Positions 8,465 through 16,508 of a stretch of 64,000 bases of DNA are shown here, piece by piece; position 1 is the first letter of the stretch; every line of letters begins with the position of its first letter. The notes beneath the pieces are model-generated. The model was not told the origin of the DNA. It did not search any database and saw nothing but the letters and a program-made list of their open reading frames with translations. Both the position numbers and the translations under genes were made by a program. This DNA comes from Clostridiales bacterium (lineage in GTDB: Bacteria > Bacillota > Clostridia > Peptostreptococcales > Anaerovoracaceae), in contig JABZIP010000002.1 of assembly GCA_015258265.1 (NCBI GenBank), forward strand, positions 1-64,000, given 5' to 3'.

Positions 8465-8490
8465 ATGCAAGGATTTACCTTGCATTTTTA
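8465..8490 (+). terminator. Intergenic hairpin between parB and the primase-like gene
   Basis: A perfect 8-bp stem (8465-8472 with 8478-8485), 5-base loop, followed by five further T. It is placed directly before the Shine-Dalgarno of the next gene, so it may act as an attenuator rather than a full stop. Confidence 0.55.
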
Positions 8491-8502
8491 GTTGGAGGGG
8501 AA

Positions 8503-9399
8503 ATGGTAACTAAAGAAGAAATAAAAAAGGCGAAAGAAGTAGACCTTGTAGATTTGGTAGAAAGTTTAGGGTTTAGGTTAAAAAAAATAGCATCCGATAC
8601 CTATGCTTGGGAAGAGCATGAATCATTTAGAATAAGCAGGCATAAAGGTTTTTTTTGGTTCTCAAAAGGACTTGGTGGGGACAATATAACTTGCATACAG
8701 GAAATGTGTGGTTGTAATTTTACTAATGCAGTTGAAATGATTTTAGGGCAAGGTTTAAAGGCGCAAAAAAATAATACAAGCAAAAAAGAAAAACAAGACT
8801 GTAACAAAGAAAAAATTAAAGAAGAATTTCACTTACCTAAAAGAGCTTTAAATGGCAAAAGAGCGTTTGCGTATCTAGTAAAAACTAGAGGCATAAATCC
8901 TGATATTTTAAAAGAAGAGTTTAGCAAAAAACACATTTATCAGGAAGATAAAACCGGCAATGCAGTGTTTGTAGGCTATAATAAAAATAAAGCTGCAAGC
9001 GCAGCGCTTCGAGGGGTAGGAAAGGACAGATTTGTTAAAACTCAAGACAATAGCGATTTTTCATATCCATATCGAGTGGGGAATGGTGAAGAAAGCATAT
9101 ATGTTTTTGAAAGCCCAATAGATGTATTAAGCTATTTGTCAATGTATGAAAAGGATGAAAAAGCAACTTATATATCACTTTACGGCTTAAGCACAAAAGC
9201 AGTCGATGTATTTTTAAAAGAAAATCCTCGCTGTAATACAATCATCATCTGTACGGACAATGATAAAGCAGGTGAAGATGTATATAATAGGTTAAAAAAG
9301 CAAGATTTAAAGCAGATAGTACTTAGGGAAAGACCGACATATAAAGATTTTAATGAAGATTTACTTACAAGAACAATGGAAAGAGGGATGAGTTTATGA
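8503..9399 (+). CDS. DUF3991/Toprim primase-like protein
   Basis: A 298-residue protein with the DnaG-like arrangement of mobile-element primases. An N-terminal zinc-binding-like region (residues 1-90, with IQEMCGCNFTNAVE at 65-78) lacks most Cys ligands. A DUF3991 segment follows (about 110-165), then a Toprim domain (about 195-270) with VFESPIDVLS carrying the catalytic Glu and TDNDKAGED carrying the metal-binding Asp pair. Toprim proteins of this type are thought to prime or nick DNA during element replication or transfer. GGAGGGG lies 5 bases before the ATG. It overlaps the next gene by ATGA. Confidence 0.85.
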   Translation: MVTKEEIKKAKEVDLVDLVESLGFRLKKIASDTYAWEEHESFRISRHKGFFWFSKGLGGDNITCIQEMCGCNFTNAVEMILGQGLKAQKNNTSKKEKQDCNKEKIKEEFHLPKRALNGKRAFAYLVKTRGINPDILKEEFSKKHIYQEDKTGNAVFVGYNKNKAASAALRGVGKDRFVKTQDNSDFSYPYRVGNGEESIYVFESPIDVLSYLSMYEKDEKATYISLYGLSTKAVDVFLKENPRCNTIIICTDNDKAGEDVYNRLKKQDLKQIVLRERPTYKDFNEDLLTRTMERGMSL

Positions 9400-9740
9400 G
9401 TAAAGAAAGCATGTATTATTTAAAAAGGTTTGTAATCAGTATTGCTTTCATTTGTGCAAGTCTTATTGTTTTAAACTTAGGTTTTGAGATATTACAAAAA
9501 GTTCTTCAAATTGGAATAGTGGATTTAGATGATAAACCGATAAATGCAGAAGCTAATATTTACTTTGCCATAGCTGAAATTATAATTTTTGCGGTTGTTA
9601 TTGTATTGTTTCTTACAGATATTTTTACTAAGGTATTTGGTATAGGATATAGAAGCGAAAGCCTTGACATAAGACTTAAAAAGAAAATAGGGCTAAAGAG
9701 TTTGCAAAGAAATCTTGAGGGCGAAGAGGATGATGAATAG
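9396..9740 (+). CDS. Two-span membrane protein, unknown
   Basis: A 114-residue protein with transmembrane helices at about residues 9-33 and 52-76 separated by a short loop with charged residues, followed by a basic cytoplasmic tail and an acidic end. It overlaps the primase-like gene upstream and the winged-helix gene downstream, so it is translated as part of that set. It could anchor the replication or relaxation complex at the membrane, but there is no recognisable domain and this is speculation. Confidence 0.6.
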   Translation: MSKESMYYLKRFVISIAFICASLIVLNLGFEILQKVLQIGIVDLDDKPINAEANIYFAIAEIIIFAVVIVLFLTDIFTKVFGIGYRSESLDIRLKKKIGLKSLQRNLEGEEDDE

Positions 9741-11166
9741 AAAAATAGAGCCTCAGATAGAAAGAAAGCCTGACAAAAAAGAATGTATTGATGCTTTACG
9801 AAAAGAAATTAAAGGCTTTAAAGGCAGAAAAAATAGCGATATTTATTTGCTCAAAAAGTTATCCGAAAAAGAGCAATTTTCACAAACAGATATAAGAAAA
9901 ATAAAGGGCTATGAAATTCGTGATAAAAATGGCAACAAAACAAAAGACTATTTAAAAACTATGAAACAAATTAAGTCTTTTGAAGAAAAAGGATATATCA
10001 AAAATATTGGAAAAAACAAAGGACAAATTTTTTACAAAATCGAAGACTTTGTACTCGATGAGATGAAAAAAGTAAATTGCAATATAAATCATGCTTTTAA
10101 AATTACAGCATTTGATGAACATATATTAAATCTTGTATCAAATGACGGTAAAATAGATTTATCTAAAATCGACGATATAAAAAAAATAAATATACTCAAA
10201 AGGCTCGAAACATATGACAAAGCGGGATATATACATAAAAAAGCAGATGGCAATTACTTAGATGAAGCTGTAATTTGCGATATAAGGGCGAAAATTGAAG
10301 AAAAGAATATAAAGCTCAAACGACAGAAAGAAAGGAATTTAGAACTTAATTTAAGCGACTCTGAAGCGATTGCCCTTAAAGACATAAACAAGTTCGGAAT
10401 GCTAAGTGAAAAGCAAATTGAAAAATACATAGGCAAGATTGATTATGAACAGCTTTTAAAGGAAAAAATCCTTTGTTATGATAAAAAATATAAAGTTTAT
10501 ACTTTAGGAAAAAAAGGAGAAATATATGTTAAAGCGCTTGATAAAGAAGCCTTAAAATATAAGACAAAAGCAAAAGGAAGAAGAGAAGAAATTGAGCATG
10601 ATAAGCTCGTATATACGGCGTACAAGGAAGAAATGAAAAGGCTTAAAAATATAGGAGCAAAAATAGTAAGCGAACATACAGATAGAGAACTAAGAAGCAT
10701 CGAGGCTAAAAAATATGGACATATAGTAAGCTCGCTTCCGGATTTCAGAATTGAATACTATGTAAAAGGAGTTTCGGGAATATGCAGGCTCGATATAGAA
10801 ATCGATGTAGGCTATAAGGACAAAGTTGTAGCTTCTAAGATAAAAGGTATGGTGGATTCTGCAATTTCGGATAATATTAAGCCCGGTAATTACAGCATTG
10901 TATGGGTAAAAAAAGGCGGCAAAAATGTCAGCTATAAAAAAATAGCAAACAGTGCAATGAAAGGAGTCAATGAACTTAAGAAAAATAAAAAAGGAAGAAT
11001 TGTAGAAAAAACCAAAGGGAAAAATAAAGGAAAATATGTTTTTAGGCTAGTGCGAGCGCTAAATAAAACGGGGCGCAATTTTAAACAAAAGCGAGCATTA
11101 AAACCTAAACATATCGATAATTACTTAAATAGGCTTGAGGTAAAAAAAGCAGATGAAGAAATATAA
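9730..11166 (+). CDS. Winged-helix, replication-relaxation-like DNA-processing protein
   Basis: A 478-residue basic protein. Residues about 10-190 hold repeated helix-rich winged-helix-like units. Residues about 205-270 form another winged helix ending in the YTLGKKGEIYV wing. Residues about 290-400 carry an HDKLVYTAY block, an ERxLRS-like DRELRS, a LPDFRIEYY strand and an RLDIEIDVG strand. The order of these blocks fits the replication-relaxation family and a restriction-nuclease-like fold with acidic residues in the strands. The ATG at 9730 follows GAAGAGG; a TTG at 9715 is in frame. No HUH-type relaxase histidine cluster is visible. Candidate roles are nicking at oriT or replication control. 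Confidence 0.6.
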   Translation: MMNRKIEPQIERKPDKKECIDALRKEIKGFKGRKNSDIYLLKKLSEKEQFSQTDIRKIKGYEIRDKNGNKTKDYLKTMKQIKSFEEKGYIKNIGKNKGQIFYKIEDFVLDEMKKVNCNINHAFKITAFDEHILNLVSNDGKIDLSKIDDIKKINILKRLETYDKAGYIHKKADGNYLDEAVICDIRAKIEEKNIKLKRQKERNLELNLSDSEAIALKDINKFGMLSEKQIEKYIGKIDYEQLLKEKILCYDKKYKVYTLGKKGEIYVKALDKEALKYKTKAKGRREEIEHDKLVYTAYKEEMKRLKNIGAKIVSEHTDRELRSIEAKKYGHIVSSLPDFRIEYYVKGVSGICRLDIEIDVGYKDKVVASKIKGMVDSAISDNIKPGNYSIVWVKKGGKNVSYKKIANSAMKGVNELKKNKKGRIVEKTKGKNKGKYVFRLVRALNKTGRNFKQKRALKPKHIDNYLNRLEVKKADEEI

Positions 11167-11197
11167 AAAAATTTTTTTAATAACTTTAAAAAGGTAC

Positions 11198-11226
11198 TTG
11201 ACAAACAAGTTATTATAAGTTATGAT
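11198..11226 (+). promoter_or_regulatory. Sigma-A promoter of the second replication-relaxation-like gene
   Basis: TTGACA at 11198-11203 and TATGAT at 11221-11226, spacer exactly 17 bases. It lies about 106 bases before the start codon at 11332, leaving a structured leader. Confidence 0.75.
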
Positions 11227-11230
11227 GTAA

Positions 11231-11266
11231 CAGTCGGGCGACCTTATGTCGCTGGAGACTTAACTG
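11231..11266 (+). ncRNA. Structured 5' leader, candidate regulatory RNA
   Basis: Just after the promoter, GCGAC (11238-11242) can pair with GTCGC (11248-11252) around a 5-base loop, enclosed by AGTC (11232-11235) with GACT (11257-11260); an alternative outer pairing CAGT/ACTG (11231-11234 with 11263-11266) is also possible. A strong hairpin with a T-run follows at 11283-11314, before the start codon. The arrangement resembles transcription attenuation leaders of plasmid rep genes. No known riboswitch class is recognised. Confidence 0.4.
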
Positions 11267-11282
11267 AAAAAAATAAATGCGG

Positions 11283-11314
11283 AAAAAAGACAAGTATTCG
11301 TACTTGTCTTTTTT
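11283..11314 (+). terminator. Leader terminator/attenuator hairpin
   Basis: A perfect 14-bp inverted repeat (11283-11296 with 11301-11314) closed by a TTCG tetraloop and ending in six T, located 17 bases upstream of a start codon. The core of its stem, GACAAGTA, is repeated in the hairpin at 17594-17627. Confidence 0.75.
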
Positions 11315-11331
11315 CGTTGCAGGAGGGAAAT

Positions 11332-12054
11332 ATGAATAAAACGGAAAGTGAAATTCTTTGGGATATTATGAATGCCGGAGGTGTCGTAACAACAGAAATT
11401 ATTTCAATAGGATACGACCTTAAATACGATACGGCATACAGAAAATTGGAAGAGCTATATCAAGAAAGATTCCTAAATAAAAGAAGTTATTTTATAAAAC
11501 CTGCAAATAAGAGCGTGTATCAAATAACGCAAAAAGCTACAAAGCTATTTAATAAAAAAGATAGCAATTTGCGAAAAAATCATAGTGGTTTTGCAATGCG
11601 AAGATATTTGACTAAAGCAGATATATATTTTACTTTGCTTTCTCGAAATATTGATATTGCAATTCCTAATTTTGAAAATGAAAAAGTTATAGCATTAAAA
11701 AAAGCAGGATTCAGTGAGAAGCGATTGCCAAAACGCATATACAATGCTAAAAATGGCGATATAAAAGAAAGTGTATATTTTGATGACATAATACTTTATT
11801 TAAAAAAAGGCGAACTGCAAACAATAGCGGTCGATGATTACAGGCTTTCGCAAGATGTATTTATGAAAAATCTTGTGAAAAAATATGAGATGCTTTTATC
11901 AGAAGATAATATAATTAGTGTAGATCTAGTTACAGACAGCAAACTAAGAGCTGCAATATTTAAAAATATTTTTGATTTAAAGTATAAAGAAAACTTAAAA
12001 AAAGTTAAAGTAAATTTCAAATATCTAAGTAGATGTTATGAAAAAACAGACTAA
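11332..12054 (+). CDS. Second winged-helix, replication-relaxation-like protein
   Basis: A 240-residue protein. Residues 1-75 form a winged helix (helices around 5-40, wing YFIKPANKSVYQIT at about 56-69). The rest is alpha/beta, with YLTKADIYFTLLSR (about 86-99) in place of the HDL-type helix, VYFDDIILYLKKGE strands near 148-161 and a basic end. It looks like a smaller relative of the 478-residue protein at 9730-11166. The start is the ATG at 11332 with AGGAGGG 6 bases before it; the longer TTG start would swallow the ribosome binding site. Its own promoter plus an attenuator leader suggest tight control, as for a replication initiator or copy-control gene. Function inferred. Confidence 0.55.
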   Translation: MNKTESEILWDIMNAGGVVTTEIISIGYDLKYDTAYRKLEELYQERFLNKRSYFIKPANKSVYQITQKATKLFNKKDSNLRKNHSGFAMRRYLTKADIYFTLLSRNIDIAIPNFENEKVIALKKAGFSEKRLPKRIYNAKNGDIKESVYFDDIILYLKKGELQTIAVDDYRLSQDVFMKNLVKKYEMLLSEDNIISVDLVTDSKLRAAIFKNIFDLKYKENLKKVKVNFKYLSRCYEKTD

Positions 12055-12406
12055 TATTTTCTTTTTGAGCAAGTTTATAATAAAAAAGTGGTATAAAAAA
12101 AGAGGAAAAGTGATATAATTTTATTAAATAATGTATGAAAATATTTATTTTTTTTCAGAGCATAAAAAAGTTGCTCGGAAATTTAAAAAAGGATATATAG
12201 CTTAAAATACAAAAGAGTGTATGCTATCCATATAGGCAATTATTATAGGGTGGCAACCACTCCTACCCCGCCACAATTTGCATACGCAAATTGCAGCTTC
12301 GAAAAGTAAACTTTTCGGTAGTCGGGTTGCCACATGGCGAGAGCAGGTTTTCGCAGATAAAAAATTAGCAGCTTATAAAGGAGTTTGATAGAAATGAGAG
12401 GAAAGC
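12055..12406. other. Noncoding region with a foldable inverted repeat
   Basis: About 350 bases without a convincing gene. It begins with AT-rich sequence containing a weak TATAAT-like box at 12115-12120, and holds a nested inverted repeat at 12250-12333 described separately. A further short hairpin (GCGA/TCGC at about 12337-12353) follows. It separates the replication-type genes from the transfer operon, the usual place for an origin of transfer or replication. Confidence 0.6.
12250..12333. repeat. 84-bp nested inverted repeat with three-way-junction fold, candidate oriT or origin
   Basis: The outer arms GTGGCAACC (12250-12258) and GGTTGCCAC (12325-12333) are a perfect 9-bp inverted repeat. 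Inside, CTACC (12263-12267) matches GGTAG (12317-12321), and two perfect 8-bp hairpins follow each other: 12274-12281 with 12286-12293 (4-base loop) and 12300-12307 with 12310-12317 (2-base gap). Because the last base of the second hairpin and the inner stem share position 12317, only one of the two pairs can use it. The folded strand would be a stem carrying two side hairpins. Such structures occur at origins of transfer, single-strand origins and some structured RNAs. Confidence 0.6.
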
Positions 12407-12481
12407 ATGGAAAATAAGTTTGAAATGACAAAAGAAGAAAATATTTTTGTTGCTAAACGAAACATTATTGATTACATATAA
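12407..12481 (+). pseudogene. 24-codon remnant resembling the start of a Fic-family protein
   Basis: A short frame with a GAGAGG site encodes 24 residues whose core EENIFVAKRNIIDYI resembles, from memory, the N-terminal segment of many Firmicute Fic proteins; a TAA follows where the family would continue. The rest of a fic gene is not found downstream in any frame, so this is most likely a deletion relic, or else a short leader peptide of the next gene, whose ATG is 17 bases away. Confidence 0.35.
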
Positions 12482-12497
12482 TTACAAGGAGAATATT

Positions 12498-12983
12498 ATG
12501 AAAATGAAATTTAAAGCCTATACAAAGGCAGAAATGGAAAGTTGTATTAAAAGACTTGAACAGATGGATTTTTTACAAGACCTTGATGCAGAACCAAGAA
12601 CGCTTCCGGTGGAAGTAGCAAAACAAGAGGCTATAATTGAGTTTTTAAATGAAAGCGGAATAATATGCACAAGTTTTAATGAATACATGAATCTTTACGA
12701 AAGATTGGCAAGGTTTAATACCAAAATGAAAGCATATGTGCTTTATAATTATTATTTAAGAAAACAAGAGGCAGGAGAGTACGAAGAGTACAAACACAAA
12801 GATCTGATGCCATATATTTTGTGGTATGGAAATTTGGATGAGGGAGAAATTATTTCGTTAAAAACGGAGCTTGAAGATATAATGATAAATGAAGCAGGAA
12901 TTACGGAAGAAATTATCGAAGAATTTAGTGTACCATTGTCAAGCCTTATGGTAGATATAAGCGTAGCAAGAAAAGTAAATTAA
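12498..12983 (+). CDS. Hypothetical protein preceding the transfer operon
   Basis: A 161-residue soluble acidic protein, mostly helical, with a KAYVLYNYYLRKQEAGEY segment near residues 75-92 and an Asp/Glu-rich C-terminal half. The ATG at 12498 has ACAAGGAG 7 bases before it; a TTG start at 12447 would overlap the Fic-like fragment and is rejected. It begins 13 bases before the coupling protein gene with no terminator between, so it probably heads the transfer operon. No family is recognised. Position and acidity would suit an antirestriction or a transfer regulatory protein, but nothing in the sequence shows that. Confidence 0.6.
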   Translation: MKMKFKAYTKAEMESCIKRLEQMDFLQDLDAEPRTLPVEVAKQEAIIEFLNESGIICTSFNEYMNLYERLARFNTKMKAYVLYNYYLRKQEAGEYEEYKHKDLMPYILWYGNLDEGEIISLKTELEDIMINEAGITEEIIEEFSVPLSSLMVDISVARKVN

Positions 12984-12996
12984 AAGAGGCTTAATA

Positions 12997-15282
12997 ATGA
13001 AAAAAGTAAAAATTGAAAGCATATTAGCTAATTCGGAAGTAAGAAAAGGGATAGAAATTATCAGTTCTATCCCTTTTTTCGTTGGAATATTTACTATATT
13101 CTTCTTCTTTAAAATATCAAGTTTACACAGCGTTTTTATGACAGAAAATATAGAAGATGTAGTCAAGTATTCCGAAAAGATTTTTGTAATAGGGAAAATG
13201 TTTGCAAAGAACCCCGACAAAATAGCAAGTTTTAGGTGGGTACTTTTGTTAGAAACGATCCTTGTAAGCATAATACTATCGATTTCACTTTACCAAAGTC
13301 TATTGATAAGAATATTGCCCGTTGATAATAAAGGAAAAACAAAAGGGACAAATTTGCTAAACAATTTTCCATATAAGCAAGACAAATTACAGCTTATTAT
13401 TGGCGAAGAGCATAAAAAATTTACATTAGATAAAATAGCACGCCCTAAGTGCTTGATAGTTCCTGAAAAAGCGATGTTTCAAAATTTTTTTATTTCGGGG
13501 ACTATCGGAACAGGTAAAACGGCAAGTGTAATGTACCCATTAACAAAGCAGGCTTTATTTTACGAGGCGGATAATCCTGAAAAGAAAGCAGGATTTTTAA
13601 TACTCGATGTTAAGGCGAATTTTTATCAGAAGGTGCTTGAGTTTGCGGGGCAGGCAGGAAGAGAAGACGATATAGTAATAGTAAGCCTTAAAGATAATAG
13701 ATACAATCCGGTGCATAAGCCCAATATGGAAAGCTCCGATTTAGCAGGAAGATGTAAAAAAGTTATAAGTCTTTTTGCAAAGGGAGCCGCAAATAAAGAC
13801 AGCTTTTGGGATAACAAGGCTATGCAGATGATGACCGAATGTATAAGGCTTTTAAGAATTACGGAAAAAAATATTGGAAGTGATGAACCTCCATATATTT
13901 CACTAGAAAAAATACACAAAGTGGTAACCGATAAGGACTATCGAAAGAACAAAATTAATCAGCTTAAGAATATAAAAGAAAAAATAAAAGCAGGAATTGA
14001 TATGAAAAATGAGCATGCAACACTATTTAATATAATGCAGGCAGAAACTTATTTTGATAATGAGTTCAATTCTAAAGCTGAAACAACAATCGAAACGATA
14101 AAGGCTTGCGTTACTGAAATGACAAGTTTTTTTGTATCAAGTGAAAAAATGCAAAGGGCTTTTAGCCCTAAAACGATTGAAGAATGCGATTTTTTAGGGT
14201 TTGAAGAATGTATAAACGAAGGGAAAATTGTAGTACTTGCCCTTAATGCGGCAGAATACCCGGAAGTATCAAAAAGTATAGCAGCATATATGAAGCTGGA
14301 TTTTCAAAGCGAAATAATGCAGCGTACAAGTAAAAAAGGTCTAAATAAAGATAGACCTATGTTTTTTATAAGTGATGAATATCAAGTATTTGTTACAGAT
14401 AATGACGGTGAGTTTTATGCATTATCTCGTGAGAGCAAATGCTGCTCAATTGTAGCATCTCAAAGCTATACATCACTTCTAAAGGCACTTGGAAATAAGG
14501 AAAGCTATAATATGCTGCATCAAAATCTTGTAAATAAAATATTCCTCCGAACAGACGATAAGGAAACTGTTGATGTTGCACAGTTTTTAACAGGAAAGGA
14601 AGATAAAGAAAAATTTCAAAAAACAATTTCTGAAAGTCTTTCAAATGTCAAAAAAGATGGAATTTTTGGTGAACTTAAAAGCGAAAGAGGTAAAAGCGGG
14701 TATAGTGAGGGTTTAAATGTAAGTTTGTCAAGAGAGGATGTTTTCGATACTAGAATATTTACTCAAGTATTAAAGGCTTTTACGGCAGTTGCAGTTACAG
14801 CAACCGACGACGGAATGGCTGAGCCTTATATAGTACATCTGTACAAGTATTTTGAAGAACCAATACTTGGACTTGAACAAAAAATCAAAAAAGCTGTACC
14901 CAAAAATGTACTTGAAAGGAATAGATTTAGAAAGGCTTTTAATCTTAATGAACTTAGTGAAAATGAAATAAATAAGGAAAGGAGTAATATAAATGAAAAA
15001 GATAAGTTGAATTTTAGAAAAATGTTTAATGTAGAGGAAAAAATCAAGGAGGAACATTTAAGTGAAAAGGAGAAAAGAAAAATGACAAAAGATGACACAT
15101 ACTATGAAAATCTTAAAGATTTTGCAGATAATCCGCCTTATGCGGAAAATGAAGAAATCATTATAGAAGCGGATAATGATTATCAAAAAGATGCAAAATT
15201 AAAAGAAATTGTCGATAATGACAGGCAATTAGAGTTGAGCATTATCGATGATCAAATTGATGAATATGATGATGAATATTAA
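12997..15282 (+). CDS. VirD4/TraG-type conjugative coupling protein
   Basis: A 761-residue T4SS coupling protein. Two N-terminal transmembrane helices (about 20-42 and 84-104) precede the ATPase domain with Walker A GTIGTGKTAS at about 168-177, and a Walker B-like FFISDEYQ near 456-463. An all-alpha insertion lies between. The C-terminal 120 residues are acidic and likely contact substrates. Coupling proteins bring the relaxase-bound DNA to the membrane channel and energise transfer. The gene opens the long transfer transcription unit and is followed after 14 bases by the VirB2-like gene. Length and architecture fit TraG-like proteins of Firmicute integrative elements. Confidence 0.92.
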   Translation: MKKVKIESILANSEVRKGIEIISSIPFFVGIFTIFFFFKISSLHSVFMTENIEDVVKYSEKIFVIGKMFAKNPDKIASFRWVLLLETILVSIILSISLYQSLLIRILPVDNKGKTKGTNLLNNFPYKQDKLQLIIGEEHKKFTLDKIARPKCLIVPEKAMFQNFFISGTIGTGKTASVMYPLTKQALFYEADNPEKKAGFLILDVKANFYQKVLEFAGQAGREDDIVIVSLKDNRYNPVHKPNMESSDLAGRCKKVISLFAKGAANKDSFWDNKAMQMMTECIRLLRITEKNIGSDEPPYISLEKIHKVVTDKDYRKNKINQLKNIKEKIKAGIDMKNEHATLFNIMQAETYFDNEFNSKAETTIETIKACVTEMTSFFVSSEKMQRAFSPKTIEECDFLGFEECINEGKIVVLALNAAEYPEVSKSIAAYMKLDFQSEIMQRTSKKGLNKDRPMFFISDEYQVFVTDNDGEFYALSRESKCCSIVASQSYTSLLKALGNKESYNMLHQNLVNKIFLRTDDKETVDVAQFLTGKEDKEKFQKTISESLSNVKKDGIFGELKSERGKSGYSEGLNVSLSREDVFDTRIFTQVLKAFTAVAVTATDDGMAEPYIVHLYKYFEEPILGLEQKIKKAVPKNVLERNRFRKAFNLNELSENEINKERSNINEKDKLNFRKMFNVEEKIKEEHLSEKEKRKMTKDDTYYENLKDFADNPPYAENEEIIIEADNDYQKDAKLKEIVDNDRQLELSIIDDQIDEYDDEY

Positions 15283-15296
15283 AGGAGAAAAAGAAA

Positions 15297-15602
15297 ATGA
15301 AAAAGGCAAAGATATTTTTAATGGTTAATTTAATGGTAGTTTTTACAGCAAGTGTTGCATATGCTGATGCATGGGATAATGCACAGCGATTTTTATCTGA
15401 TACGAGTGGTAAACTTGTTGCAATGTCAACATTAGCTGCAGGAATTGCGGTAGCAATAGGAGGCTTAATGGTGAAGTTTTCATTTGGAGATGAGCAAAAA
15501 ATAAAGACTGGCAAAAAACTAATTTGGAATACATTCGTTATATGGGCAATAATAAATGGAACTACCCTTATATTAAACACTATTGCACCTTATTTACATT
15601 AG
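15297..15602 (+). CDS. VirB2/TrbC-like pilin or channel subunit
   Basis: A 101-residue protein with a signal peptide (cut probably after AYA near residue 22) and two transmembrane helices (about 37-60 and 78-98) separated by a short basic loop. This is the layout of VirB2/TrbC pilins and their Gram-positive counterparts. It sits between the coupling protein and the VirB6-like gene, as in other Firmicute T4SS loci. Note that the same operon also encodes an unrelated Flp-type pilin, so the element has two different pilin-like subunits. AAAGGAG lies 8 bases before the ATG. Confidence 0.75.
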   Translation: MKKAKIFLMVNLMVVFTASVAYADAWDNAQRFLSDTSGKLVAMSTLAAGIAVAIGGLMVKFSFGDEQKIKTGKKLIWNTFVIWAIINGTTLILNTIAPYLH

Positions 15603-15623
15603 AAATTAGTATAGGAGAACGAA

Positions 15624-16508
15624 ATGAATCTAACAAATGTTTTGTTCGATGCAATAATAGGGCTAATTCAAAAATTTTTGCTCTTAATAATGAATGAATG
15701 TTTTGATGTTTTTATATCAATGCAGCCTGATGCAAACGATATAACAAATTTTCCACTATATGATGGCATACTAATGCTTATGAAATCATTGTCAATGAGT
15801 CTGCTTGTACTTATAACAATATTTGAAGCATTCAAATCATACTTTATAGAATTTGGTATGAGGGGGCAAGAACCCATAAAAATATTGGGCAAAATGGTTG
15901 TTTCGGCATTTTTTATTGCGTATTTAAACGAAATATTACTTTGGGGAATAACTGTAACTAATGAAGTAATTAAATCAATAGCAGAAATTAAGCAAACGCA
16001 AGAGATTAAATCCGAAGACTTTGTATCAGCATTTTTAGATACAGGAACTAAAGGGGTAACAAATTTACTTATCAATATTTTCATAATGATTTTAATTTAC
16101 TATATGGTAAAGCTCGTAATAAAAATGTATCTGAGAATCATTATGATGAGTTTGATTGTGATGTTTTCACCGCTTGCAAGTGCTTGTATTCCGTCTGAAA
16201 ATTTAACAGGATTTTTTGATGGAATGAAAAAATTGTACATAGGAAATTTGATAATACAAATATTGCAAACAACTTGTATTCTTTTCTCAAAATTCTTATT
16301 AGTTAGCGCTGCATCGGGAAATGCCGGTACGAAATTTTACAATATAGCCATGCTTATTGCAGTGCTTAAAATAGTCGATAGCCTTGAAGAAATTATTCGA
16401 GATATGAGCATAAGCGTTGGACTTAATAAAGATATAGGAGGAGGATTGCAAAAACTAGGAAGCACAGCATATAGCTTAAATATGATAAAAACAGTTTTTG
16501 TCAAATAA
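15624..16508 (+). CDS. VirB6/TrbL-like channel protein
   Basis: A 294-residue polytopic membrane protein with about six hydrophobic segments and a MSLIVMFSPLASACIPSE block near 173-190, which corresponds to the conserved P-L block of VirB6/TrbL proteins. VirB6 forms part of the inner channel for DNA. It follows the VirB2-like gene by 21 bases, with GGAGAACG as ribosome binding site, and its stop overlaps the first base of the next ATG (TAATG), so translation is coupled. Confidence 0.8.
   Translation: MNLTNVLFDAIIGLIQKFLLLIMNECFDVFISMQPDANDITNFPLYDGILMLMKSLSMSLLVLITIFEAFKSYFIEFGMRGQEPIKILGKMVVSAFFIAYLNEILLWGITVTNEVIKSIAEIKQTQEIKSEDFVSAFLDTGTKGVTNLLINIFIMILIYYMVKLVIKMYLRIIMMSLIVMFSPLASACIPSENLTGFFDGMKKLYIGNLIIQILQTTCILFSKFLLVSAASGNAGTKFYNIAMLIAVLKIVDSLEEIIRDMSISVGLNKDIGGGLQKLGSTAYSLNMIKTVFVK

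Noticed and set aside
12250..12333. Integron attC site
   Set aside because: The repeat lacks the RYYYAAC/GTTRRRY core boxes and there is no integron integrase.
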